A DNA stretch of 64,000 nt from Branchipolynoe longqiensis (taxonomy: Eukaryota; Annelida; Polychaeta; Phyllodocida; Polynoidae): positions 2,108,001-2,172,000 of the forward strand of contig CM059203.1 in assembly GCA_030323885.1 (NCBI GenBank), read 5' to 3'. This document shows positions 1 through 10,525 of the stretch, in pieces. Within the stretch, counting starts at the first letter, position 1; each line of letters starts with the position of its first letter. A program made the translations under genes and the position numbers. The notes beneath the pieces were generated by a model that searched no databases, had not been told where the DNA came from, and saw nothing but the letters and a program-made list of their open reading frames with translations.

Positions 1-812
1 CGTGGTGTGTGATTATGTCACTGTCTGTGTTCGGAAGAGTGTGTGGGGGTGTGGGGGGTGTATGTGTTAGCCTATGTCGTATGTGCGTGGTGTGTGATGA
101 TGTCACTGTCTGTGTTCGGAAGAGTGTGTGGGGTGTGTGTGGTGTATGCATTAGCCTATGTCGTATGTGCGTGGTGTGTGATTATGTCTCTGTCTGTGTT
201 CGGAGGAGTGTGTGGGGGGCATGTGTGGTGTATGCATATGCCGATGTTGTATGTGTGTGGTATGTGATTATGTCTCTGTCTGTGTTCGGAGGAGTGTGTG
301 GGGGGTGTGTGTGGTGTATGCGTTAGCCTATGTTGTATGTGTGCGGTGTGTGATTATGTCTCTGTCTGTGTTCGGAGGAGCGTGTGGGGGGTGTGGGGGG
401 TGTATGCGTTAGCCTATGTTGTATGTGTGTGGTGTGTGACTATGTCTCTGTCTGCGTTCGGAGGAGTGTGTGGGGTGTGTGTGTGGTGTATGCATTAGCC
501 TATGTTGTATGTGTGTGGTGTGTGACTATGTCTCTGTCTGTGTTCGGAGGAGTGTGTGGGGGGGATGTGTGGTGTATGCGTTAGCCTATGTTGTATGTGC
601 ATGGTGTGTGATTATGTCACTGTCTGTGTTCGGAGGAGTGTGTGGGGTGTGTGTGGTGTATGCATTAGCCTATGTTGTATGTGCGTGGTGTGTGAATATG
701 TCACTGTGTTCGGAGGAGTGTGTGGGGGGTATATGCATTAGCCTATGTCATATGTGCATGGTGTATGATTATGTCTCTGTGTTCGGAGGAGTGTGTACGG
801 TGTGTGTGTGAA
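1..812. repeat. 84-86-bp minisatellite, about 9 copies
   Basis: The unit contains TCTGTGTTCGGAGGAGTG and recurs every 84-86 bases (for example ATTATG at 12, 97, 181 and 267). The array is cut by the window start and decays at about 812 into a G run. Because 86 is not a multiple of three, each copy shifts frame, so the open frames here are not genes. Confidence 0.95.
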
Positions 813-954
813 GGGGGGGGGGGGGCTTCGTACATAATTGAACAGACTAGATGGGACTGGGTTCAGTCTGATCCTGGTGAGGTATGGCCGGCACGTGCAC
901 GCCCCCTGGTGGGGAACATTGGAACTACTAGCGGTAACTCCCAATACGTCAGTT

Positions 955-1196
955 CCGAGTTGGCCAGTTACCCACTGGTCCATCGCTACTTCTTGCCACT
1001 GGTCCCCGGGCCTGGCCACGGGAGGGGCGGGCAGTGGTACCTGACTACACAGTACTACACTGGTCCCTTGCCACTTCCGGTCACTGGTTCCTGAGCCTTC
1101 CGCGGGAGAGGTGCGCAGTGGTGCCTGACTACACAGTACTACACTGGTCCCTCGCCACTTCCTGCCACTGGTTCCCGGGCCTGGCCACGGGACTGA
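955..1196. repeat. 84-bp tandem repeat, about 2.7 copies
   Basis: The block CCTGACTACACAGTACTACA recurs with a spacing of 84 (1037 and 1121), flanked by repeated CCACTGGTCCC/CCACTGGTTCC. It is GC-rich and differs from its surroundings. No gene is seen from 813 to 1200. Confidence 0.85.
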
Positions 1197-1204
1197 GTGG
1201 TAAT

Positions 1205-1336
1205 GGTATATCGGGTCAGTTAGTGGTATATCGGGTCAGTGAGGCAGCACTATAAAGCCACAACGAGTCTGCACTTTTCCAAGTTGGTACATGATGTCCT
1301 GATGTGACTTTAGATGTTGTCATGACATAAAATACT
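1205..1336 (+). mobile_element. SINE-A 3' fragment, decayed
   Basis: It matches the 3' half of SINE-A: ATATCGGGTCA, GCAGCACTATAAAG, CAAGTTGGTAC and CTTTAGATGTTG, ending in GACATAAAA. The tRNA-like head is absent, which suggests 5' truncation. Confidence 0.55.
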
Positions 1337-1463
1337 TATATATATATACTTATATACTTAAGTTATATATATTTATATTTCGGTGACATCTGACAGAATT
1401 AACCACAATGGGGGTTAGTGAGAGGAGCCATCACCAGTTAGTTTAGAATGATTAAATACCTAA

Positions 1464-1865
1464 AGGCCCTGTCACACATCACCGGATTGGGGGAAACGGA
1501 AAGAAACCGAACAAAGTCCGTTGATATCCGGCAAAGTCTGGTTTGTGTCCATTGCATATCCGTTGATATCCATTGATATCCGAGCCGATCCATTAGAAGT
1601 TTTGAACATGCACAAAACTTGGAATGGATGCCGCCGGATTGACGTCTACGGTTCTTGTCTGGTTTGAGTTTGTTTCATCCATTGGCTATCCGTTCATGTC
1701 TGTTTCATGTCCGTTTCATGTCCGATTGTCTGGCGGCCTTAGACCCGATATCGCAACACTTTGACACATTTTAATACATTTTGATAGTTATTACACCCTA
1801 ACACCACCGGACTAGACAATTCTGTCCGTTGCTCAATCCGGCAGAGTGTGACACTGACAGGCACT
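1464..1865 (+). mobile_element. MITE-1 copy
   Basis: The left end is AGGCCCTGTCACAC and the right end complements AGTGCCTGTCAGTG; flanks are TAA and TTA. The centre (about 1597-1620) is a near-palindrome, AAGTTTTG, eight bases, CAAAACTT. Both arms are made of degenerate units of about 10 bp containing TCCG (GATATCCGTT on the left, TCATGTCCGTT on the right), all in one polarity. There is no coding capacity, so a transposase from elsewhere is needed. The 3-bp TTA/TAA target suggests a PIF/Harbinger-type enzyme; this is inferred from the duplication only. Confidence 0.85.
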
Positions 1866-2142
1866 TTATAGTTGTTAAAATACCAGAACTTAATTAATTT
1901 GTATTGGCATAATAAATGATACAACACATGTCTATAGAACAGAATATAATAATGAACTCATTCCGAATGGCCCTTTATTGCATGGCTGATTGAGTTTGTG
2001 GAAATGACGATGGTAATACTTCCTCAATGAGCAGGTGGCTCGAAGCGACAATGTCCCCCTGTCTCCAGGGTGGGGGAGGTGACCTCCCTCTCCCCGCCCC
2101 CCACACACTCTAGCACCTACGACCACCAACAGCAATAACCTA

Positions 2143-2560
2143 AGGCCCTGTTACACGTTACCGGACTGGAGAAGCGGACACTATTCGGTGCTGTACGGCG
2201 ATGTCCGGTACATGTCCGGTACCCATCCGGCGGTGTCCAGTACAAGTTTTGAACATGCACAAAACTTCTACCGGACACTGCCGGACTGACGTGTCCGTAC
2301 ATGTCCGGTACCCATCCGTTGGTGTCCAGTTTGTCCATTTTGTCCGGTACATGTCCGGTACCCATCCGTTACATGTCCGGTTCTCATCCGGTACTCGGCC
2401 GGTACATGTACGGTACTTGTCTGGTCACCCGGTGCCAATTGACCCAATTATGTTCCATTTCGATACATTTCAATACATTTTGTCACCGGAAAGCACCAGA
2501 CTAAACAATTCTTTGTCCGGTGGTCTCCGGTGCTCAGTCCGGTGAGGTGTGACAATGGCT
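2143..2560 (+). mobile_element. MITE-1 copy, CCGGTACATGT arm type
   Basis: It has the same ends (AGGCCCTGTTACAC and its complement) and the same central near-palindrome (about 2243-2266) as the copy at 1464. The arms are built of CCGGTACATGT / CCGGTACCCATC units instead of GATATCCGTT units. It is flanked by TA and TTA. About 280 bases with nothing recognised lie between it and the previous copy. Confidence 0.85.
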
Positions 2561-2680
2561 TTAGCCATGCAGATCACTGGCAATCAAACCCCATAATCAC
2601 AGCTTCAATTACTGTAAACCATTTAGGTGATAATCTTATTATCGACACCAGATAATTCAACATGATCTCATGATAAGATA

Positions 2681-2706
2681 GTGTGTGTGTGTGTGTGGGT
2701 GTGTGG
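2681..2706. repeat. (GT)n microsatellite
   Basis: A run of GT dinucleotides passes into a G-rich stretch. Nothing recognised lies between 2561 and 2680. Confidence 0.9.
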
Positions 2707-2810
2707 GATGGAGGAGAGGGGGGGAATCATTACATAAATAACCACATCAGTCCCACCCACCACCCTCTGGAGGAACAAACGCCCCAGGAGGACAATCCCC
2801 GATTCCCACA

Positions 2811-2892
2811 GTCGCCATGGAGACTGACAGGTGACAGGTTGCCATGGAAACACGCCATCTATAAATAAGGAGCCTGCGGTTGCCATGGGACT
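2811..2892 (+). promoter_or_regulatory. Cluster of RFX X-box-like sites next to a TATA-like box
   Basis: Three motifs built on GTTGCCATGG lie in 82 bases: GTCGCCATGGAGAC (2811-2824), GTTGCCATGGAAAC (2838-2851) and GTTGCCATGGGACT (2879-2892). The middle one fits the X-box bound by RFX factors, which in animals control ciliary genes. TATAAATA lies at 2860-2867. This is DNA of higher complexity than its repeat-rich surroundings. No exon could be identified downstream before the GT-rich array, so the target gene is unknown. Function is inferred from motifs only. Confidence 0.45.
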
Positions 2893-3059
2893 ACATGGCG
2901 CCGTCCCGGGGGTGGGGTGGCGTGGGGTGGGGGTGGGGGGCGGAACTCAATACTTAATTACTTCTGCCGACGCCGCTTGGGGGCGCGGCGGTGGGGGAAG
3001 GAGGGTGGGGGGTGGGGGGGGGGAGGAGGCGGTGTGTGCGGAAGACAAATTCGGTGTGT

Positions 3060-4590
3060 ATCCGTGTATGCATCTGGTGTGTGTGCGCGTGTGTGCATGT
3101 GCGTGTGTGCGCGTGTGTGTGAGTGTGTGTGCGCGTGTGTGTGCATGTGCGTGTGCATGTATGTGCGTGTTTGCGCGTGTGTGTGCGTGTGTGTGCATGG
3201 GTGCGAGTGTGTGTGTGAGTGTGTGCGCGTGTGCGTAGCGCCCCGGCTCCTTTGGTGTGTAGGTGTGTGTGTGGGGGGGTAGGGTCGGGGTGTTAATGGG
3301 TGGTTATATAGGGGTGGGTGGGTGTAGGTATGTGTATCCACGGGTGAGTGTGTGTGTATGTATGTTAGGTCTGTTTGTGCGTGGTGTGGTGTGTGATGGT
3401 TTCTGGGTGAGGTTGGGGTGTGGTGGTGGTGAGTGAGTGTGGTGTGGGGTGAGGTAGGTGTGTGGTGGTAGTGGTGGTGTGTGAGTGTGCATGGTCTGGG
3501 GCGAGGTTGGTGTGTGGTAGTGGTGTGTGAGTGTGTGTGGTGTGGCGTGTGGGGGGGAGGCTGGTGTGTGAGTGTGTGGTGTATGTGTGAGTGCGTAGTG
3601 TGTGAGTGCATGGTGTGGGGTGAGGTTGGTGTGTTTTAGTGGTGTGTGTGTGTGTAAGTGTGCATGGTGTGGGGTGAGGTTGGTGTGTGGTGGTGGTGTG
3701 TGAGTGTGAGTGTGTGGTGTGTGTGAGTGTGTGGTGTGGGGTGAGGTTGGTGTGTTTTAGTGGTGTGTGTGTAAGTGTGCATGGTGTGGGGTGAGGTTGG
3801 TGTGTGGTGGTGGTGTCTGAGTGTGTGGTGTGGGGTGAGGTTGGTGTGTTTCAGTGGTGTGTGTGTAAGTGTGCATGGTGTGTGGTGAGGTTGGTGTGTG
3901 GTGGTGGTGTGTGAGTGTGAGTGCGTGGTGTGTGAGTGCGTGGTGTGGGGTGAGGTTGGTGTGTGTTAGTGGTTTGTGTGTGTGTAAGTGTGCATGGTGT
4001 GGGGTGAGGTTGGTGTGTGGTGGTGGTGTGTGAGTGTGTGGTGTGTGTAAGTGTGCATGGTGTGGGGTGAGGTTGGTGTGTTTTAATGGTGTGTGAGTGT
4101 GTGTGTGGTGTGGGGTGAGGTTGGTGTGTTTTAATGGTGTGTGAGTGTGTGTGTGTGGTGTGGGGTGAGGTTGGTGTGTTTTAATGGTGTGTGAGTGTGT
4201 GTGTGGTGTGGGGTGAGGTTGGTGTGTGGTGGTGGTGGTGTGTGAGTGTGAGTGCGTGGTGTGTGAGTGCGTGGTGTGGGGTGAGGTTGGTGTGTTTTAA
4301 TGGTGTGTGTGAGTGAGTGTGTGTGTGGTGTGGGGTTGGTGTGTTTTAATGGTGTGTGTGTGAGTGTGTGAGTGTGTGGTGTGGGGTGAGGTTGGTGTGT
4401 TTTAATGGTGTCTGTGTGTGTGTGGTGTGGGGTGAGGTTGGTGTGTGTGTGTGTGTGGTGTGGGGTGAGGTTGGTGTGTGTGTGTGTGGTGTGAGGTTGG
4501 TGTGTGTGTGTGGTGTGGGGTGAGGTTGGTCTGTGTGTGTGTGTGGTGTGGGGTGAGGTTGGTGTGTGTGGGGGGGGGGTGAGGGTGAAC
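3060..4590. repeat. GT/GC microsatellite grading into a GGTGAGGTTGGTGTG minisatellite
   Basis: From 3060 to about 3240 the strand is (GT)n with GC interruptions. From about 3390 to 4590 the block TGGTGTGGGGTGAGGTTGG recurs at variable spacing of roughly 20-70 bases, with TTTTAATGGTGTGTGAGTG spacers. The strand is almost free of C, so the complementary strand gives long His/Thr/Pro frames, which I reject as genes. Z-DNA-forming and G-rich character is likely. Confidence 0.95.
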
Positions 4591-4620
4591 ACTGACTAAG
4601 TACATGGAGTAGAAAGGTCA

Positions 4621-4936
4621 ATGACTCCCACCCTCCCAAACGGCGCCACCACCAGGTCACGTGACCTGCGTTCGGCCACAACTCGCTCTACTTCCGGTCA
4701 GAATTGTGCAGCGTCCATCAGTGAAGCACCACGTGACCTTCCTATCTGCATGAGACGCAGTAGCGCTTTGTGTAAATCAACTGCATATTACAAATGCAAA
4801 GCTGCGAACATGTGAAAATGAGAAAGCATTATATTTTTCACATGAAATTGTGGCATATTGGGTGAATCACGAGAAATGGTGCGCATAGCAGATTTCCACA
4901 TGAGATTTGTAGCCTAGAGAGCCTAGTGGTTAGGAC
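4621..4936. other. Unassigned spacer with a tRNA-like head fragment
   Basis: No gene is recognised. It contains GGTCACGTGACC (an E-box palindrome, about 4656). Near 4918, AGAGCCTAGTGGTTAGGACT resembles a tRNA D-arm/A-box, probably a SINE head stump abutting the next element. Confidence 0.3.
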
Positions 4937-4940
4937 TTTA

Positions 4941-6057
4941 AGCCCAAGTCACACATACCCGGATGAGCCCCGGATTTTTAGCCAGACCCCCCCCCCCCCC
5001 TGGACTGTCCCGGAGAGCCCCGAATAAAATCGGTATTTTTGTCGTTTTTGGGCTCGCAGTCACACCTACACAGTCTAGCCCCTGGTCTAGCCCCGGTCTA
5101 ACCCCAGTCTAGCCGGACCACCCCCGGACTACCCGGTGTATCCATGGAGTAGTCATGGATCAGTCCCGGACTTGAAGTGGACTTGTTAATGCTATATATA
5201 TACAAAAACGGGGCTCATCCTGGACTGATCCGTGGTAAACTGGGCTATCCGTGGGGATCTGTGGCTCATCCGGCTTGTCTGGGTCTTATCCCGGCAATCT
5301 GGGAGTGGTCCGTGGCTACGTCGGGGCTAGTCAGGGGCTGGTCCGGGTTAAACCGTGGCTAAAGCGTGGCTCATCCAGGTTAAAAAACGCCTGGACAGCC
5401 CCGGACTGGCCCGGACGCTACGCGGACCACCCCCGGTCCACCCCCGGTGTGGTGGTTTCAGCGGGTTCCCGTGCTCAGAGGTGTCCCTCGCTTCTGCGCT
5501 GCTTCTGCGCATGCGCGGATTTCGCATCAACGGGCCGTAATCGATTAACACGACCCGGGCGACTCGGGTCATCCGAGTCGTCAGAAATTCAAATAGAACA
5601 CGGCGAGTGGAGTCGACAAATACACGTGCCATGTGCATAAAAAGAATAACTTAGATTAATTAAATGGAAATATAGGTAAACTGGGCCATCATAAAATACT
5701 TTAAATCCTATTTTGCTGTATTTTTATCGGTTATTAAAAAAAAAAAAAAAAGATTGTCCACCCGAGCGCAGAGAAGCGTATTCGATTATTCGACCCGAGT
5801 TTGTAGGATATGCGCATGCGCCAATAAGTGGCTCAGGTGACCCGGATGATCCCGGATCGCAATATTCCCCGGATTGCCCTGGATGTTTTAAACATTTTAA
5901 AACATCCAGGGTGGACCCCAGATGAGGCCGGACCAGCCAAGGATAACCAAGGACCAGCCACGGATGAGCCATGGATCACACCGGATTGCCACGGACCACG
6001 CCGGATCAGGGTCCGGGGCTCGTCCGGCCCCTGATCCGGGTAGGTGAGACTGGGGCT
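4941..6057. mobile_element. Long MITE-like element with AGCCC(A/C)AGTC ends
   Basis: Both flanks are TTA (4938-4940 and 6058-6060). The TIRs are about 23 bp: AGCCCAAGTCACACATACCC on the left and the complement of AGCCCCAGTCTCACCTACCC on the right. The arms are degenerate repeats of CCCCGGACTAGCC or GGATGAGCC type, and an inner perfect palindrome GATGTTTTAAA/TTTTAAAACATC lies near 5882-5908. It resembles MITE-1 in its GTCACAC terminus and TTA duplication but shares no arm sequence. The middle (about 5530-5830) holds a further inverted segment with GCGCATGCGC on each side and a poly-A run near 5733. No transposase frame is seen. Confidence 0.75.
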
Positions 6058-6210
6058 TTAGCCCGTGAATGGCAGAAGTGTGGGTTTGACGCTTGCTCTA
6101 GACATCATGTTTCTCTTCGTTTGCAAAAACACCCTCAACGTCATTTGCATATAAGCATTTAGTTACTCACATGCATGTGTGTATATATTTTTATATATAG
6201 TTATATATAC

Positions 6211-6455
6211 ATATGAAGAGTTCAGGCGCAAAATCATGTAAACGCCAATCCAAAAATGTAGTTTAAATAAAAGATTTTTACTTGAAAATAATTTTAATTC
6301 TCACTAATTCCACTTTTCATATGATCACATGGTTATGGAGCAACAAACAAAAAAGTCGGAATATACCAACATTAATTTTTTGAAGGTTTGATTCCAATGT
6401 TTATCTCCATTTTTGGATTGGCGTTTACGTGGTTTTGCGCCTGAATTCTGCATAT
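6211..6455. mobile_element. Hairpin element with 48-bp inverted repeats
   Basis: Arms 6211-6258 and 6408-6455 are reverse complements at 44 of 48 positions; the core is CAGGCGCAAAA and GTAAACGCCAATCC. The loop is about 150 AT-rich bases with no coding signal. It is probably a small non-autonomous DNA transposon. The target duplication is not clear. Confidence 0.65.
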
Positions 6456-6584
6456 ATAGGTGCCGAAAAGACAGATTGACCTAATGCTTCGTAATGACAG
6501 GCAGGCAATCGTAATGATTCTGCAGAAATTGTAATGGTTGGCTGCTTTGCGAATGGCCACTATAGCATCACCCAGCACTGATAA

Positions 6585-6922
6585 GTTTGTTCGTCTGTTG
6601 TTGTTTTACATCCTAGCAAATCTAAGGTCATATCAGGATGGGTACCAACTTGTGACAGTGCGCACTCATGGCGACTTTATAGTGCTGCCCCACTAGAAGA
6701 CCAGGCTGCCAGCACCATGACCTGATATCCCACTCAGTCACATTATCCTGACACTGAGCCAATCAGTCCTTGTCCTATCCTAATAATGCCGAGCGCCATG
6801 CTAGGAAGCGACAAGTATCAATTGTTAAGTCATCGGTTTAACCCGACCAGGGTGCGAACCCACGACCCCATGATCTACCAACACGGGAGATGGATGCTCT
6901 AACTCATTCGGCCATCCCGTCT
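6585..6922 (-). mobile_element. SINE-A, near full length
   Basis: On the minus strand the head reads GGGATGGCCGAATGAGTTAG (pol III A-box type), with the B-box region GGTTCGCACCC. The body with CAGTGTCAGGATAATGTGAC, GCAGCACTATAAAG and the tail GCTAGGATGTAAAACAAC follow. SINEs of this kind are transcribed by RNA polymerase III and copied by a LINE reverse transcriptase in trans. The head resembles a tRNA but no functional cloverleaf is proposed. Confidence 0.85.
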
Positions 6923-7059
6923 GGTCACAGACGAAGGACTATGACAAATATTGAATTGAAGCATCTCAACTGTATAGAATAGAAAGTAAAAACATTTTAT
7001 GAAGAAACCAAACTGCTGAAGCGCAGGTCTTGCTCGGAGATTATCAAATAGCAATAGGG

Positions 7060-7208
7060 TTGTTGTTGTTGGTTGTTGTTCTACGTCCTAGCACCATCTA
7101 AGGTCATATCAGGACGGGCCCCGACTTGTGACAGTGTGCACTCATGGCAACTTTTATAGTGCTGCCCCACTGGGAAATCAGGCCACCGGCACCATGACCC
7201 GATATCCC
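7060..7208 (-). mobile_element. SINE-A 3' half
   Basis: Tail and central body are present (CTACGTCCTAGCACCATCTAAGG to GATATCCCA) and then stop abruptly at the edge of the following minisatellite. The head is lost. Confidence 0.8.
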
Positions 7209-8430
7209 AGTGAAAGTGATGCACTGTGAAAGTGATGCAGTGTGACAGTGATGCAGTGAGAATAGTGTAGTGCGAAAGTGATGCAGTGTCAGAATAGTGT
7301 AATATGAAAGTGATGCAGTGTAAGAGTGATGCAGTGAGCAAGTGATGCAGTGTGAGAGTGATGCAGTGTGCAAGTGATGCAGTGTCAGAATAGTGTAATA
7401 TGAAAGTGATGCAGTGTGAGAATGATGCAGTGTGGGTGATGCAGTGTGACAGTGATTCAGTGTGAGAGATGCAGTATGGGTACGATGCACAAAGGATACA
7501 ATGCCAGAGTGATGTACTGTGAGAGTAAAACAGTGTGACAGTAATACAATTTGTAATGCAGTGTGACAGTCATGCAATGCTTGTAATGCTCTGTAATGCA
7601 GTCTGAAAAGTAATGCAGTCTCTCAAAGGCATTATGAAAGTGAAACCATGTTTGTAATGCAGTGTGACAGTAATGCAATGTATGCAATGCAGTGTGAAAA
7701 GTAATGCAGTGTCATAATGCAGTGTGACAGTGAAGCACTGTTTGTAATGCAGTGTGACAGTAATGCAATGTATGTAATGCAGTGTGAAAAGTAATGCAGT
7801 GTCTCTAATACAGTGTAACAGTGAAGCAATGTATGTAATGCAGTGTGACAGTAATGCAATGTCTGTAATGCAGTGTGAACAGTAATGCAGTGTCTCCAAT
7901 GTCAGAGTGATGTACTGTGAGAGTAAAACAGTGTGACAGTAATACAAGTTGTAATGCAGTGTAACAGTAATGCAATGCTTGAAATGCGCTGTAATGCAGT
8001 GTGACAAGTAATGCAGTGTGTCTAATGTAGTATGACAGTGAAGCAATGTTTGTAATGCAGTGTGACAGTAATGCAATGTATGTAATGCAGTGTCCTTAGT
8101 GCAGTGTGACAGTGAAGCAATGTTTGTAATGCAGTGTGACAGTAATACAATGTCTGTAATGCAGTGTTTAAAATAATGCAGTGTCTCTAATGCAGTATGA
8201 CAGTGATGCAATGTGTGTAATGCAGTGTGACAGTAATGCGGTGTATGTAATGCAGTGTGTAAAGTAATGTGATGTCTCTAATGCAGTGTGACAGTCTTTG
8301 TAATGCAGTTTGACAGTAATGCAATGTTTGTAATGCAGTGTGACAGTAATGCAATGTTTGTAATGTAGTGTGAAAAGTAATGCAGTGTCCCTAATGCAGT
8401 GTGACAGTGAAAGTAATGCAGTATGAGAAT
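7209..8430. repeat. GTAATGCAGTGTGACA minisatellite
   Basis: Units of about 13-16 bp (GTAATGCAGTGTGACA variants) are grouped into higher-order repeats of about 75-92 bp containing GTGAAGCAATGTTTGTAATG. The minus strand lacks stops over hundreds of bases (His/Thr/Cys/Leu-rich), an effect of the repeat. Confidence 0.93.
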
Positions 8431-8552
8431 GATGCCTACTTGAGTGTCATCAGGCACTAATTAGGGACAAGTATCAATGTTCTTCCCGGGTAAATCCTTG
8501 CTAAGGCTCAGACCTGGAACCTAACCAATGGATTGAGAACAGACGAACAGAC

Positions 8553-8785
8553 AGACAGGGTGGCCGAATGAGTTGAGCATCTGCCTCCTTTTTTGGTAGG
8601 AATCCAGACCCTGGGTTCGAACCCTCCCCGAGTCAAACAAATTCCATACAAATTCATACTTTCCGCTACATAGCCTCATGTTTGGCATTACTAGGATAGG
8701 GCAAGGAGCAGTGGAATGAGGAAGACCAATAATCCGCGATTGAAATTTCGCACCCTTAATCAACTAATGTACAACAACAACAAAA
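8553..8785 (+). mobile_element. SINE-A2, near full length
   Basis: The head (GGTGGCCGAATGAGTTGAGC, then GGTTCGAACCC) matches SINE-A up to TAGGATAGGGCAAGGA. The 3' part then differs: GCAGTGGAATGAGGAAGACC, CGATTGAAATTTC and CTTAATCAACTAATG, ending in ACAACAACAAC. Confidence 0.8.
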
Positions 8786-9134
8786 CACAGGGGAGCCGAC
8801 ACTCTACCTTCTAACCAACCAACCCACCAGAGCGCAGAATTGGCAGTCGCCATTTGCTTCTGGAAATATGGCAAGATTCCCTAGCGACCCATTACTACGG
8901 CAGTACATCAATTCCACCAGAGACAGCGACAGCAACCACCATACTCACTCACCACCCGGCATTGGTTGCCAAGTTACCTCCATGACAACAGCACTGTCTG
9001 ATTGCTGATGTCGTGATAAGGCTACCATACGGGGGAGGGGGGTGGGGGGGGGTGAGATGGTGGGGGGTATCGATGGGTGTGTTTTACTGACAGTTAGTTC
9101 ACTCAATCAACCCAACCATAAGTCTTTGGCTGTT
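8786..9134. other. Unassigned spacer with G run
   Basis: No gene is seen. A G-rich stretch at 9029-9070 may form a quadruplex. GTTGCCAAGTTACC near 8966 is a weak X-box-like match. Confidence 0.3.
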
Positions 9135-9400
9135 GCTGTTATTACATTCATTGAGTAAGCGGCGGAAATTTCAATCGCGAACAATTTGGTCTTCCTCATT
9201 CAACTGCTCCTTCTCTGATTCTAGTCTAGTAGTAATGCCAGACAGCAAGCTCTGTAGCGACAAGAATCAAATTCTAAGCCAGTCAGTTTGATGTTTGTTT
9301 GTTGGGGGTATCCTTGCAACATATAAGGTCAAAATTCCTGTGTCCAACTAGCCTCTGGCACCTTTGCCACCAGCTATATATATATACCCCCCAAGCTGAC
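9135..9400 (-). mobile_element. SINE-A2 and SINE-A remnants
   Basis: AATTTCAATCGCGAACAA and GGTCTTCCTCATTCAACTGC are the reverse complement of the SINE-A2 3' end. From about 9290, CTTGCAACATATAAGGTCA is a decayed SINE-A tail. Confidence 0.55.
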
Positions 9401-9868
9401 CAATGCACCAACATTAACACAGACTCAGGTGCATTCCAGGCAGCTCCAGCAGTACCAACCAATACCTTCTAGAACATTCCCAGAATAATATTTGCATAAG
9501 ATACCTTATACCACACATAACAGGATGGCTACTGACTTGTGACAGTGAACCAAGCAAGAAGGTGCATAGCTAGCTGGTAGCCAGAGCTATATCAACTCCA
9601 TTGTTGCTAGGGTGTAAAACCTCTCATCACTCATCTTTCCACAGTTTTGAACAGCAATGGGCTGACATTAAGTGCACCGTTCACAAAGTTCAATGCACCA
9701 TCGCAGATCTATCACTGAAGGCATTGTCCTATGATCATGGCCAGAGGCCGTAAGCCAAGTGCCATTATGCCAGCGATGTGGAAGCCAAACTTTGACGTAG
9801 TACCACGTATAACTATTCACATTTCATTTATACTTAGATTGATGCATAAAATAAGGGCACACATTATT
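9401..9868. other. Unassigned spacer
   Basis: No gene is recognised. AACAGGATGGCTACTGACTT near 9521 is a small decayed SINE-A piece. The rest matches nothing else in the window. Confidence 0.3.
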
Positions 9869-9871
9869 TTC

Positions 9872-10075
9872 TTTTACTTGAAGATTTATACTGCCTATCA
9901 TGGATAAGTGTGAATAGACTTGTTTTCACCATTAGACAGTTTGTTGATAGAAAGGCCGAGCCTACACTTTTACCGACCCAAGGGATTTTTAACCTCCCAC
10001 ACCACATAGACATGGTATGAGAGCAACCAATTGACTTATAAGTTACAGTTAATTCCTTGTTTATTTTCGGGCTTG
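9872..10075 (-). mobile_element. SINE-B, truncated, left arm of an inverted pair
   Basis: It starts with the reverse complement of the SINE-B tail (GAAGATTTATACTGCC) and continues through CACCATTAGACAGTTTG and CCCAAGGGATTTTTAACC. The tRNA-like head is missing. It faces the copy at 10095 across a short spacer, so the two can fold back. Confidence 0.75.
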
Positions 10076-10094
10076 ACATCCAAACATATGCCAT

Positions 10095-10305
10095 CACCTC
10101 TGCCAATTTGGATTTCCACTGATGTGTGTAACTTACAGCATCATCAAAGGCCAGTTGCTCTCCTGCCATGTCTATATGGTGTGGGAGGTTAAAAATCCCT
10201 TGGGTCGGGATAAGTGTAGGACCGGATTTTCTATCAACCAACCGTCTAATGGTGAAAACAAGGCTATTCAGACTTATCTATGGTAGGCAGTATAAATCTT
10301 CACTA
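10095..10305 (+). mobile_element. SINE-B, truncated, right arm of an inverted pair
   Basis: It contains CTCTGCCAATTTGGATTTCC, CATCATCAAAGGCCAGTTGC, CCCTTGGGTCGGGATAAGTG and the tail GGCAGTATAAATCTTC. Frames across this pair code for nothing recognisable. Confidence 0.75.
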
Positions 10306-10321
10306 TATTTTAAAATTAATA

Positions 10322-10470
10322 TCAGAAAGGGCACCAACTTGTGGCAGTGCACACTCATGGTGGCTTTATTTTGTAAGTCATTGGTTTGACTCGACCGGAA
10401 ATCAAACTCCCAACTTTCCGCATGGCAAACCTGTGCTCTACCAATTCGGCCACCGTGTCTGATCACAAAC
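10322..10470 (-). mobile_element. SINE-A with internal deletion
   Basis: The body stretch GCACACTCATGG...GCTTTAT is joined directly to the head region GTAAGTCATTGGTTTGACTC and CAATTCGGCCACCGTGTC, so the central 150 bases are missing. Confidence 0.7.
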
Positions 10471-10525
10471 AAAGGAAAATGGCTGCCAAAACAACAAGTG
10501 AGAACTTCCGGTCGCCATGTTTTAT

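Noticed and set aside
1..811. Cysteine/valine-rich short frames that look like small secreted peptides
   Set aside because: The 86-bp unit shifts frame at every copy and the same peptide returns by repetition only.
2958..4681. His/Thr/Pro-rich minus-strand frames
   Set aside because: Composition effect of the GT-rich repeat.
7104..8211. 213- and 157-codon minus-strand frames
   Set aside because: Translation of the GTAATGCAG minisatellite.
9864..10241. 125-codon minus-strand frame with doubled peptide pieces
   Set aside because: The doubled peptide comes from the inverted SINE-B pair, not from a protein repeat.
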